A stretch of DNA of 16,431 bases from HRBIN15 sp039630445 (GTDB lineage Bacteria; Armatimonadota; Fimbriimonadia; Fimbriimonadales; GBS-DC). A model generated the notes under the pieces. That model did no database searches, was not told the DNA's origin, and saw only the letters and a list, made by a program, of their open reading frames with translations. The stretch spans positions 1 to 16,431 of the forward strand of contig JBCNVA010000032.1 of assembly GCA_039630445.1 (NCBI GenBank), in the 5' to 3' direction. Numbering within the stretch: the stretch's first letter is position 1; each line of letters begins with the position of its first letter. Positions 7,399 to 15,813 of the stretch are shown in pieces. The position numbers and the translations under genes were made by a program.

Positions 7399-10300
7399 AT
7401 GAAAACGGTACGGATGATCGGGGTTCTGACGGCGCTTTTTGGCACAGTTGCTGCATGGTTTGCCCAGGTTGATCCAGAGAACAGCTGGGCGACGCATCGG
7501 GGCAACAATCAGCGCACGGGCGTCACACGCAACTCGCGCAACAGTGCTGTCAAGATGCTGCTGGGCTGGACTTACCCGTTTCTGCCCTTCGCAGGCGAGA
7601 CGCGCCAGCCCCAGCTCCGTGCGCCTCTGCTGATAGATAATGATGATACGGGTGGGCGGGTCAGTTTCACCGGTAGCTGGATCGTGCCGCCCGATGCGGA
7701 CGCTGCGCGCGACCCCTGGCGGGAAAATCCGACCACTCCTGAACCGTACCGCTATGCCACAGGCACTCTCGGGCGCCCCACAGCCACCTTCGAGTGGCGC
7801 AGCGGACCGCTGTTCGCCGGCTTCTATAAGGTGTTTGTGTACATTCCCTCGTCAGGTACCCGGGTGGGGGGGCAAGCGCGGCAGAATCTGCAGCGTGCCC
7901 ACTATCAAGTGATAGACAGCGAGGGCACTCATGATATTTATCTGAACCAGACGGGAGCGGGCTGGCGGCAGCTGGGCGAGCGAACCTTTATGGTGCGCAA
8001 CAATGGCGACCAGCTCGTCATCCGGCTGGACAACGGCATCGACCCAGCAGGACCCGACGCCAATGTCTCGCCCACTCCTATCGTAGTGGCGGATGCGGTG
8101 CGCTTCGTGCCCGATTATGGCACGATTCAGGCATCGCCCGTGGTCATTCGCAGCCCGCTCGACCCGAACCGCCACTTGGTGTTCGTAGCGAACGGCAACG
8201 GCACCATCACCTGCCTGGAGCATGTGCACAATGACGCTGCGCTTGATGTGCGGGTACGCTGGCAATATCGTGTGCAGGCAGACCCTGATCAGGCAGGAGT
8301 GGTTATCATGGATGACACAGACCCCAACTTCGCCGCAGCAGGTTGGGAGCCACGCACTGACACTGCGGGCAATCCATACGAGAATTCCTACTACCGCACT
8401 CCCCCCACTGATGACCCGCTAAACGCGCTGCGCGCAGTATGGCGCTTCCAGGTCAGTCGAAGCGGTCGTTACTATGTCTATGCGTGGTTCCCAAGCCCCA
8501 GTGGGGGCGTGACCCATGCCCGCCGCGCGCGCTACATCGTGGAGGATGACATCGAGACCGCCACGCTGGAAATCAACCAGTCGGTGGGTGGACGCTGGGT
8601 GCTGCTGCGCAACACGCCCTTCACTTTCACGCAGGGATCAACCTACGAAATTTCAGTCAGCAGCTACTCTCCCGAGGATGCGAATGTGCGCGGACGCTAT
8701 GTGGTCGCTGATGCAATCAAGGTTGTACCCGCCGATTTGCAGGCAGAAGCCGCCTTTTCTACGCCTGCTGTTGGGCAGGTGCGCGTGCGCGACGGAGGAA
8801 ACACCATCGTGCGCTGGGTGCTGGTGTTTGGTGCGCAGGATGGCAACATCTACTGCCTCGACGCGCTGGGGGATGGTCTTAACGGCACCACACCGGGCGA
8901 AACCCGAGTCTACTGGCGTATCAAGCCCGACACCGCAGCACCTTTCAGCTATGCCTCGCCTCTCATCCTGGAGGATAAGAACCTGGTGATCATCGGCAAC
9001 CCTGGCGGGTCTGTCTATGCCATTAACACCCACTGGAACCCGAATAATCCGAACGGATGGCTTCGTTGGGAGTATCGGGTTGCCAACGCGGCGTTTGTGG
9101 GCGCGCCGGCTTATGACGCAAGTCTTGACACGGTGTTCCTCGGCAGTGCAGAGGGAGGCAACTTCTTTGGACGGCTCTACGCGCTGGATCCCGACGCACC
9201 CGATAATAGCCGACGGCTCAAGTGGGCGTATCCCCCGCTGGATCAGGACCCCATCGAGCCAATTACTGCCACACCTGCCGTCGCGCTTGGCAAGGTGTAC
9301 ATCAGCACGGGCGGTATCGACGGGGGACGCACCTATGCAATTAACGCCAGCAACGGTCGGCTGGAGTGGCGGCAGCCTAGCGTGCGGGTTCCAGTGCTAT
9401 CGTTTAACTATAGCTCGCCACTGGTGGTGCCAGGCCTCGATTTCGACAACAACCCCAATACACCCCCTGTGAACGCGGTGTTTGTGGGCAACAGCTTGGG
9501 ACGAATCATAGCCTATGATGCCGATGCAGGTACCCTTCTACGCGGACCTGACGGGCAGAACTTCAGCGAACGGCTTAGTGGCGCGATTTTCAGCTCGCCC
9601 GTGTTTACGAATGTGAACGACACCGATCCAGAAGGGATCGATTTTGGTGCGAAGCCGGCGATTGTGGTAGGCACGAACGCAGGCGAGATTGTGGCGCTGC
9701 ATGCGACGACAGCGCGGAACGCCCGTGGTGGCTGGCTCTTTGAAGGCTGGAAACTTTATGGTGATACCCTGTTTGCCTCACCCGCCGTGCTGGATGACTG
9801 GCTCTATGTCGCAGATGACGCGGGTGTGGTCTACGCCTTCAACCTGCGTGGTTTGAACTCCACCCAGCTGCCCGGTGATCTGGGTGGTTGGATCGACGAG
9901 ACAGGACCTGAGACTCGCCCTGAGCGGGGTGACTTTTCACACACCAAAGTGACGGTCACCCTGAACAAGCAAGATGCGGACGATGTGCTGGCAGGTAGAA
10001 AGAAGCCAAGCGAGGTGCCCGGCGACTGGCCCAAAGCGCTGGAGTGGGGTCAGACATTCTATGTGATTGTGTGGGACTTTGAACTGAGCGGCACGGAGAC
10101 GCGGCGCGACCAGCTCGCCGTGCAGGTGGTCGGTCCAGGGATTACGCGTGTGCAGTATACCCTTGCACCGCGCAAGACCGACGCGCCGCCTAACCCGAAT
10201 CGCACCTATATTGCCGTGCAGAGCATCACCATCCAGGCGTCGGGCAGCAACTTCTGGACTCCCGGCACTGAATACGAGCTGCAGCTGCAAGTGCCCGGCA

Positions 10301-13300
10301 TGAGCTTCACTTCCGACCTGAATTTGGAAACTGTCGAGATAGATCGCCCAGATGGGAGCGAGGAACGCGGAGTGGGCTGGAAGTTCGGCGTAGCGAACCC
10401 ACTCAAGCTCTGGAGTCCCTTGGGACGGGTGGGCGACGGAGGTGCTGAGCAAAACCTCGTGAACGGTAACGGCGGTGTGCTGGTGCCCGTGCGCTTTGAG
10501 GCGAGCGGAGTCGCCGAGCATGGCAAATCGATCGATGGTGACTTCAGCGTGGCGGATCGGCGCCCTGTGAGCGATCCAACGATCACGCCGTCACCCATCA
10601 GCATCCGTGCGTGGGTTGAGGATCTGCGCTGGCAAGGGGGTCCAGCCGCGGTGATTGCCCCGCTACCGTGGGAGGTTCCACCTACGTTGCCTAATCGTAG
10701 TCCGGACTATCCTGACATCGCCGCGCGCCGCATGCGGGTGCTGTTTCAGGGTGGCACCGACCTGCGCCAGAGTGCGGTACGCCCGTCTATCGCTGGTGAC
10801 CCCGTGGCGGTTCAGGTGGATGTCCCGCGCTACCAGCCCGCGAATAACGCCGGTTATAGCTCCCGTACCTTCATCTATGTCGATTCGAACGGCAACGGGC
10901 GGTTCGATGGGCTGGAGAGCGTGCTTACACCTGGGGCGAATCAGGCACGACAAGAGGCATATCGTGAGGTCAACGCTACCATTCGAGTGGCGCAAGACCC
11001 GCGCTTCCTGATCGAGGAGGAGACCATCGATTTCGGCTCGCTGCCAGGCGGGTTCGGCTTCAACTTTGGGGCGCTCTTCCCAGGTGCGCTCACTTCGTGG
11101 TTCATGCCAGAGGACCCTGCTACGACACGACCCGATGAAGCAGTACCTCACCCAATCTTTGGTCCCTACTGGAAAACCTTCCGGGTGCGCAACGAGGGGA
11201 ATATCAACCTCTATCCGCTCTATTTAGGTAAGGCGTTCGGTAGCCCATCCAACACCATCTATCTCTTCTCCGATATGGTCAGTTTCTTCGCTGGCATGCC
11301 CGCGTGGACAACGGTGGTGAGTACACTCGATCCGCATTTCTGGAGCCGCAACCATCCGCTGTATCACATCTATGCGAATAACCCCTACTGGCAGCCGAAC
11401 CCGAGCTGGTCAGGGTCCGTGGTTATACCGGGCTATCAACCGTATCCTGTGTTGCAAAAGGCGCGGGCAGGCGACTTTACAGGGATGCGCCTGTCGCTGC
11501 CAGCTATCCCTTACGGCGAATCGGCGCCACGGAGCATCAAGCCGCGCCTGCCGCAAATCAGTATCGCCATCCCACCGTTCCAGCCGATGGGCGTCTACTC
11601 GCAGTGGATTGGGGTGCATCGGGCAAGTGGCACGCCTGGCGTGGTCGGCAATAGCGACCCCATCACTATCCCCTCGATGCGCATCGTGGTGCGCGTGCGC
11701 GAGACGCAGCTTACAGGAGGCGTCAACCGAGGCTCGCAGGTGCAAATAGATCCGCTCCCTGACCTCAACACCACGCGCATCAGCAATCTGACGCCTGCGG
11801 CTTTCCGCGACCCGCAAACAGGTAGGCTCCATCTCTACTGGAGCAGTAATCGCGATCCGAATAACCCGAATGGCTTCTGGCTCTATAAAGCGATGCTGAA
11901 TTGGAACGGCGCGGCGATGCTGCGCGATAATGTGCCCGTCGCGGGTGGCTGGATGCCTACCACGCTGAACGGGCAATGGTGGCAGGGTCCTGCGGGACCC
12001 TTCCCGAATGACCCGAACGGCGACCTGTTTGCGCAGGCGCTGGGGCTGGGACGCGCCCTGAGCACAGAGGAGCGACGCACCATCCGCCACCATCAGCCTG
12101 TGGTGCATCTAACAGCGGACACGCGCGGCGGCGTGCGTGCCTGGCTGTTCTGGACAGGCGAGTTGCAGATTCGGGGCATCAACTACTCACTGCTGTTCTA
12201 CACGCAGCTGAACCCGCAGACGGGCGACCCGGTTGGTCAGATTACTGCCGTGCCCGTTGACCCCGCGCTGCCACGCACGCGCCCGCATATCACAGGCTTG
12301 CCCAGCATCGGCAACTGGCTGTTCTACATCTCCGCGCCCGGCGGTAGGAACCAGATTTTCTACCTACCCTCCGAAGGCGATGCCTTTGCTAATTGGCGAC
12401 GCGAGCAGTCGCTGCCCCTCTCCACCCTAATTCGCAGCGTGGATAGCGTGGCGGCGCAGGTCTATCGCGTCGCGCTGAATCCAACTCGTGCTGGCTCGCC
12501 CTTCGTGCTGCTGGCGGATGTGGTCATCACCGGCACGGTCGGCGAACGCACTGAGCCGGAGGTGCTGCTTGCCCGCTACTATGTGAACCCGCGCAACGGC
12601 ACGCTGCTACCACTCGACAGCCGTCAGGCGGAGCGCGCGTTGGGGGCGATTCAGGCGCGGCTGCTACCTTATATCGTTGACGAAGTCGCCTCGAAGGATG
12701 AGGGGCGCAATGTGTGGCGCGTGCGCCACCTCGACTGGACACGACTGGGCAATGTCTGGAATGAAGATCCCCAGAACCCCGATCTCGATATCAAGGTCAA
12801 TGGCAAATCGGTGTTAATTGACCCCACCACTCCGGGTCAGCTGCAAGAACCTGTGGAGGACGAGGCGACGGGGCTACTTACCTTCCGCTACATCCTCCAA
12901 GGTCCCAACAATGCGCTTATTGACGCAGGTGCAATCGTGGTTGACCCGTTGAACGGCACGATCCGCTTTGTGAACCGAGCGCCGCGCCTCAACGATGTGG
13001 TCTCGGTGACCTATCGTCCGCGCTTGCTGCGTCTGAACCCCTTCGCGCCGGGCAGAGTCGGTGGCTATTCGCAGGTGTTCACGGTGCTGCAGCGCACGCT
13101 GAACCCGCGCCATGATCTGGGTAATCCTGCAGACTCCTTCGTGCGCAAGGGGGAACAAAACGGCATGTGTGCTGCTGGCGACCGACCGCCTGTGGATCGG
13201 CAGTGGGTGCTATTCCGACGCGGGGGCAGCGCGCCGAACAGCCCCGGCAACTTCTACTACAAGACGCTGCGACCAGGCGTGCGGCTCAATGCCCCTATCC

Positions 13301-13815
13301 TGAGCTGGCGAGGCAGACTGCCGTTGGAACCGAACAGTTCCACCCTTGGCGTCGGCGCGAACCATGCCACCGTGTTGCTGACCCCTAACAACCCTGCTGG
13401 CGGCGGACTGGGCTTCTATGAGTATGACCCTGTTCGCGGTACCATCTACTTCACCACCGAGGATCTGGGCAAAGAGGTCGAAGTGCGCTATCTTACCTGG
13501 AACCCCACCACCCGCCAGGTAGAGACGCGCAGCGAGATACAAACCGTCCGCTGGATCGATGAAGGCAACCTGCCGGGCAACATCACCGAATATGTCTCGC
13601 CCGTGCCGATGGATCTGCCCACTAATGAGATGCATCTGTGGGCGTTCCCGAACCTGGAGTACCGCACGGCGGCCGCGCCGCTGAACGCCTTCGGCGGGTT
13701 CGACGAATCGCTGCTACTGTTCTGGAGCAGCACGCGCAACGGCGTCGCTGATATCTACGCTGGGGCAATCCAGCCGCGCTTCTACATCAGCCCGTTCGAT
13801 CCCGATGCGGACTAA
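7399..13815 (+). CDS. Giant secreted multidomain protein: PQQ-type propeller with two inserted golvesin-like domains, beta-sandwich modules and a second propeller-like region
   Basis: With the start at 7399 the product is 2138 residues. Residues 1-22 are a signal peptide (MKTVRMIGVL start, likely cut after AWFA). SWATHRGNNQRTG (29-41) is the usual opening of PQQ-like/BamB-type propellers. Golvesin-C-like domains occupy about 77-238 and 301-444, each with VFVYIP or YVYAWFP, a Tyr-x-Val strand, an NQ pair, and VVADAxxxVP at the end. Propeller blades resume at about 445-816 (GAQDGNIYCLDA, GGSVYAINT, GGRTYAINASNGRLEW). Next come beta-sandwich regions, an EF-hand-like loop (1162-1173), a region with IDFGSLP and FRVRNEGNINLYPL (about 1208-1274) resembling ASH/Hydin-type modules, and a WSSNR/WSSTR-containing region (about 1470-2125) like PD40 propeller repeats. 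There is no quinoprotein catalytic signature and no C-terminal anchor. It ends 5 bases before gcvT. Likely extracellular binding or scaffolding; ligand unknown. Confidence 0.72.
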   Translation: MKTVRMIGVLTALFGTVAAWFAQVDPENSWATHRGNNQRTGVTRNSRNSAVKMLLGWTYPFLPFAGETRQPQLRAPLLIDNDDTGGRVSFTGSWIVPPDADAARDPWRENPTTPEPYRYATGTLGRPTATFEWRSGPLFAGFYKVFVYIPSSGTRVGGQARQNLQRAHYQVIDSEGTHDIYLNQTGAGWRQLGERTFMVRNNGDQLVIRLDNGIDPAGPDANVSPTPIVVADAVRFVPDYGTIQASPVVIRSPLDPNRHLVFVANGNGTITCLEHVHNDAALDVRVRWQYRVQADPDQAGVVIMDDTDPNFAAAGWEPRTDTAGNPYENSYYRTPPTDDPLNALRAVWRFQVSRSGRYYVYAWFPSPSGGVTHARRARYIVEDDIETATLEINQSVGGRWVLLRNTPFTFTQGSTYEISVSSYSPEDANVRGRYVVADAIKVVPADLQAEAAFSTPAVGQVRVRDGGNTIVRWVLVFGAQDGNIYCLDALGDGLNGTTPGETRVYWRIKPDTAAPFSYASPLILEDKNLVIIGNPGGSVYAINTHWNPNNPNGWLRWEYRVANAAFVGAPAYDASLDTVFLGSAEGGNFFGRLYALDPDAPDNSRRLKWAYPPLDQDPIEPITATPAVALGKVYISTGGIDGGRTYAINASNGRLEWRQPSVRVPVLSFNYSSPLVVPGLDFDNNPNTPPVNAVFVGNSLGRIIAYDADAGTLLRGPDGQNFSERLSGAIFSSPVFTNVNDTDPEGIDFGAKPAIVVGTNAGEIVALHATTARNARGGWLFEGWKLYGDTLFASPAVLDDWLYVADDAGVVYAFNLRGLNSTQLPGDLGGWIDETGPETRPERGDFSHTKVTVTLNKQDADDVLAGRKKPSEVPGDWPKALEWGQTFYVIVWDFELSGTETRRDQLAVQVVGPGITRVQYTLAPRKTDAPPNPNRTYIAVQSITIQASGSNFWTPGTEYELQLQVPGMSFTSDLNLETVEIDRPDGSEERGVGWKFGVANPLKLWSPLGRVGDGGAEQNLVNGNGGVLVPVRFEASGVAEHGKSIDGDFSVADRRPVSDPTITPSPISIRAWVEDLRWQGGPAAVIAPLPWEVPPTLPNRSPDYPDIAARRMRVLFQGGTDLRQSAVRPSIAGDPVAVQVDVPRYQPANNAGYSSRTFIYVDSNGNGRFDGLESVLTPGANQARQEAYREVNATIRVAQDPRFLIEEETIDFGSLPGGFGFNFGALFPGALTSWFMPEDPATTRPDEAVPHPIFGPYWKTFRVRNEGNINLYPLYLGKAFGSPSNTIYLFSDMVSFFAGMPAWTTVVSTLDPHFWSRNHPLYHIYANNPYWQPNPSWSGSVVIPGYQPYPVLQKARAGDFTGMRLSLPAIPYGESAPRSIKPRLPQISIAIPPFQPMGVYSQWIGVHRASGTPGVVGNSDPITIPSMRIVVRVRETQLTGGVNRGSQVQIDPLPDLNTTRISNLTPAAFRDPQTGRLHLYWSSNRDPNNPNGFWLYKAMLNWNGAAMLRDNVPVAGGWMPTTLNGQWWQGPAGPFPNDPNGDLFAQALGLGRALSTEERRTIRHHQPVVHLTADTRGGVRAWLFWTGELQIRGINYSLLFYTQLNPQTGDPVGQITAVPVDPALPRTRPHITGLPSIGNWLFYISAPGGRNQIFYLPSEGDAFANWRREQSLPLSTLIRSVDSVAAQVYRVALNPTRAGSPFVLLADVVITGTVGERTEPEVLLARYYVNPRNGTLLPLDSRQAERALGAIQARLLPYIVDEVASKDEGRNVWRVRHLDWTRLGNVWNEDPQNPDLDIKVNGKSVLIDPTTPGQLQEPVEDEATGLLTFRYILQGPNNALIDAGAIVVDPLNGTIRFVNRAPRLNDVVSVTYRPRLLRLNPFAPGRVGGYSQVFTVLQRTLNPRHDLGNPADSFVRKGEQNGMCAAGDRPPVDRQWVLFRRGGSAPNSPGNFYYKTLRPGVRLNAPILSWRGRLPLEPNSSTLGVGANHATVLLTPNNPAGGGLGFYEYDPVRGTIYFTTEDLGKEVEVRYLTWNPTTRQVETRSEIQTVRWIDEGNLPGNITEYVSPVPMDLPTNEMHLWAFPNLEYRTAAAPLNAFGGFDESLLLFWSSTRNGVADIYAGAIQPRFYISPFDPDAD
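7627..8112 (+). repeat. Golvesin-C-like domain, copy 1
   Basis: Residues about 77-238 of the 2138-residue protein open with IDNDD, contain the strand YKVFVYIPSSGT, the segment DIYLNQTGAGWRQLGERTF, and close with VVADAVRFVP. This order (wall of strands, NQ, W-x-x-LG-x-x-x-F, ADAV-x-x-x-P) is the one I know from golvesin-C-like domains. The propeller strand TIQASPVV follows directly. Confidence 0.6.
8299..8730 (+). repeat. Golvesin-C-like domain, copy 2
   Basis: Residues about 301-444 of the 2138-residue protein open with VVIMDDTDPNF and contain YYVYAWFPSPSG, LEINQSVGGRWVLLRNTPF and VVADAIKVVP. It repeats the order seen in copy 1 but has diverged, so the duplication is not recent. It is followed by FSTPAVGQVRV, which continues a propeller blade interrupted before the domain. 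Confidence 0.6.
10882..10917 (+). other. EF-hand-like calcium loop
   Basis: Residues 1162-1173 of the 2138-residue protein read DSNGNGRFDGLE, giving acidic or amide ligands at loop positions 1, 3, 5 and 9, Gly at 6 and Glu at 12. This is the canonical calcium-loop spacing. It follows a strand (SSRTFIYV) in a beta-sandwich module, as in many secreted proteins. Confidence 0.5.
12943..13014 (+). repeat. C-terminal beta motif, copy 1
   Basis: Residues 1849-1872 of the 2138-residue protein include DPLNGTIRFVN followed by DVVSVTY. Copy 2 lies about 160 residues further on with the same D-P-x-x-G-T-I-x-F start and a V-x-V-x-Y end. The pair suggests a duplicated beta-sandwich unit. Confidence 0.45.
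13426..13491 (+). repeat. C-terminal beta motif, copy 2
   Basis: Residues 2010-2031 of the 2138-residue protein include DPVRGTIYFTTEDLGKEV followed by EVRY, matching copy 1 at 12943-13014. A propeller-type strand with LLFWSSTRNGVADIY follows shortly after, at residues about 2106-2120. Confidence 0.45.
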
Positions 13816-13820
13816 CAACG

Positions 13821-14906
13821 ATGAAGCGCACGGCTTTGTACGAGGTGCATCGGCGCGCGGGCGCCCGCATGGTAGCGTTTGCGGGCTGGGAAATGCCCAT
13901 CCAGTACCACAGCATTCTGGAGGAGGCGCGCGCCGTACGCACCCGCTGGGGCATCTTTGATGTGAGCCATATGGGGCGTGCCCGCTTTCACGGTGAGAAC
14001 ACCCTGCCCTTTCTCTGCCGGCTCACACCCAGCGACCTGAGCAAAGTAGGCGACTATGGCGCACTTTACACTGTGCTGACCAATGAACAAGGCGGCGTCG
14101 TGGACGACATTATCCTCTATCGGCTGGCGCCTGACCATTGGCTAATGGTGTTCAACGCGGCAAATCATGACAAAGATCTCGCATGGTTCCTACGCTGGCA
14201 AAGCCACTTCAGCCCGCCCCCCACTATCGTGGACGAGACCGAGCGGACGGTGATGATCGCGGTGCAGGGACCGCAGGCAGTAGCGCATCTAACCGAGCTG
14301 CTGACGCCGAATCTTGCCGAGGTGCCGCGCTTTGGCGCACTTGCGTTCGAGTGGCAGGGCATCCTAGTGTTTGCTGGTCGCACAGGCTACACAGGCGAAG
14401 ATGGCTTTGAGCTAATCGTGCCTGCCGAAGCGGGCGAAAGGCTCTGGGAACAGCTTCTTGAGGCAGGGGCAACCCCATGTGGGCTGGGTGCGCGCGATGT
14501 GCTGCGGGTGGAAGCAGGGCTACACCTCTATGGGCACGAACTGACGGACGAAACGAACCCTATCGAGGCGGGGCTGGGCTGGCTCGTCAGCGACCGAGCC
14601 GACTATCTTGGCGCAGAAATCATTCAGCGGGTCAAGGCGGAGGGACCCACGCGCAAGTTGATGGGCATCATACTGCAGGAACGCGGCGTACCGCGCGAGG
14701 GCTACCCCGTGCTGATTGAGGGACAAGTTGTGGGACACTTGACCAGCGGGGTCTATTCGCCCACGCTGGAGCGCGGCATCGGCATGGCGTATCTGCCCAG
14801 CGAATGGGCAAAGCCCGGCATACCCTGTTCCGTTGAGATTCGGGGCAAACCTGTGCCCGCCCTTGTGACCACCCGACGGTTTCTAAAACAGCAGGGCACC
14901 AGTTAG
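13821..14906 (+). CDS. gcvT: Aminomethyltransferase (glycine cleavage system T protein)
   Basis: This 361-residue protein matches the usual GcvT length and motif order. GARMVAFAGWEMPIQY (14-29) and GIFDVSHMG (44-52) form the N-terminal folate-binding region. GGVVDD (91-96) holds the conserved catalytic Asp, NAANHDKDLAW (112-122) follows, then RTGYTGEDGFEL (187-198) and GARDVLRVEAGLHLYGHEL (223-241). In the cytoplasm it transfers the methylene unit from the aminomethyl-lipoyl arm of GcvH to tetrahydrofolate, releasing ammonia. The ATG starts 5 bases after the TAA of the giant secreted protein and I see no clear Shine-Dalgarno site, so translation is probably coupled to that gene. No gcvH or gcvP is in the window. 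Its TAG overlaps the stop codon of the convergent downstream gene. The intact motifs make a YgfZ-type folate-binding paralogue unlikely. Confidence 0.95.
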   Translation: MKRTALYEVHRRAGARMVAFAGWEMPIQYHSILEEARAVRTRWGIFDVSHMGRARFHGENTLPFLCRLTPSDLSKVGDYGALYTVLTNEQGGVVDDIILYRLAPDHWLMVFNAANHDKDLAWFLRWQSHFSPPPTIVDETERTVMIAVQGPQAVAHLTELLTPNLAEVPRFGALAFEWQGILVFAGRTGYTGEDGFELIVPAEAGERLWEQLLEAGATPCGLGARDVLRVEAGLHLYGHELTDETNPIEAGLGWLVSDRADYLGAEIIQRVKAEGPTRKLMGIILQERGVPREGYPVLIEGQVVGHLTSGVYSPTLERGIGMAYLPSEWAKPGIPCSVEIRGKPVPALVTTRRFLKQQGTS

Positions 14907-15802
14907 CGCGGTCTTACTAATACAGGCTCAACCCGATCTACCACTTGGTAAATAATAAGCCCATTGTCTGCACGTAGCACAAGCCGATACTCATCATCTT
15001 GGCGATACTGATAGTCTAAGAGATACCTGCGGTCCCAACTATACAGGGACGTATTCCGAACTATTTTTTTCTCCCAACCGACAATTGGGTTGCCTGACAA
15101 GCTAATAGTGAGCGTATCCCCTAAAATTTTTATTCTCTCGCCCGCACGCGCCACGCAAGCCAGCCCCTTGCCATCGGTTTGCACAATCCACACCTCGCCC
15201 TTCAGGCTGTCGTACAGCGCGACCAGCTCACCATCGGGTGAAATGGTGGCGAAATCAACCCTACCAAAGTTCTGACCGAGGGTTATGAGTGCCGAACCAT
15301 ACACCTGCAGAAAGACACGCTCATAGGTTTCGCCGTGTTCCGTCATGTAGGACTGTTTGTAAACCGTGCAGCCCGATGTACTCGCCAAGATTTCCTCTGG
15401 GCTTGAGGCAGTCCACACAGAGGGTGAAGCGGTGCCGGAGTATTTCCCTGAACGGCTTCCAAACCCTCCCTGCTCATCGATCGTCCAGAGTCCCCACATG
15501 ACCAGAAGTGCCAACGACGCCAGGATAAGCAATAGCTTGCGCCGCTTGTGGCGTCGTGCGCGTTGCGCTTGCTCCTGCTGCAAGGCTTTTTGACGCTGCT
15601 GGTGTTGAAACTCCGCGATGGCACGCTGGAGCGTCTCACGGGGGATACCCGCCTCCTCGGCGATCGTAATCAGCTGCTCTTGCGAGAGATGGCGGTCATG
15701 CAGCTGCGCAGCCAGATTGAGAATTGCCCCCGCTTCCTCTGCGGTGAACATCGGCACTTGCTGAGCGGAACTCGCTTCACTGCTTACATGCTGCGTTTGC
15801 AT
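14903..15802 (-). CDS. Single-pass membrane protein with helical cytoplasmic head and C-terminal beta-rich domain
   Basis: The 299-residue product has three parts. Residues about 18-66 form a helical module (FTAEEAGAILNLAAQL, then LSQEQLITIAEEAGIP and LQRAIAEF), a pattern I associate with short N-terminal domains of uncharacterised bacterial membrane proteins. A Gln/Arg-rich, possibly coiled-coil stretch (66-89, ending RRHKRRK) precedes one transmembrane helix at about 90-108 (LLLILASLALLVMWGLW). By the positive-inside rule the head is cytoplasmic and the rest (110-299) outside. The outer part has one PD40/TolB-like strand pair (ISPDGELVALYD, EVWIVQTDGKG at 187-214) and is otherwise beta-rich. 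The ATG at 15802 has AGGAGG 11 bases upstream. It lies 53 bases after mtlD on the same strand and probably shares its transcript. A sensor or signalling role is possible but not shown. No family is firmly recognised. Confidence 0.75.
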   Translation of the reverse strand: MQTQHVSSEASSAQQVPMFTAEEAGAILNLAAQLHDRHLSQEQLITIAEEAGIPRETLQRAIAEFQHQQRQKALQQEQAQRARRHKRRKLLLILASLALLVMWGLWTIDEQGGFGSRSGKYSGTASPSVWTASSPEEILASTSGCTVYKQSYMTEHGETYERVFLQVYGSALITLGQNFGRVDFATISPDGELVALYDSLKGEVWIVQTDGKGLACVARAGERIKILGDTLTISLSGNPIVGWEKKIVRNTSLYSWDRRYLLDYQYRQDDEYRLVLRADNGLIIYQVVDRVEPVLVRPR

Positions 15803-15813
15803 CGCTTGACCTG

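Noticed and set aside
7399..9850. Calling the third giant protein a PQQ-dependent dehydrogenase
   Set aside because: The propeller repeats are of the general PQQ-like type, but no quinoprotein dehydrogenase cofactor or catalytic signature was seen and the architecture fits a binding or structural protein.
11410..12108. Long antisense open frame (232 codons) on the - strand inside the 2138-residue gene
   Set aside because: It lies wholly within a well-supported gene, has Arg/His-rich shadow composition, no ribosome binding site and no recognisable motif. The same applies to antisense frames at 4025-4612 and 9937-10521.
14940..14952. Small palindrome TACC-ACTT-GGTA near the convergent gene ends
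   Set aside because: The stem is only four base pairs, no T-run follows, and it lies inside coding sequence, so it is not a credible terminator.
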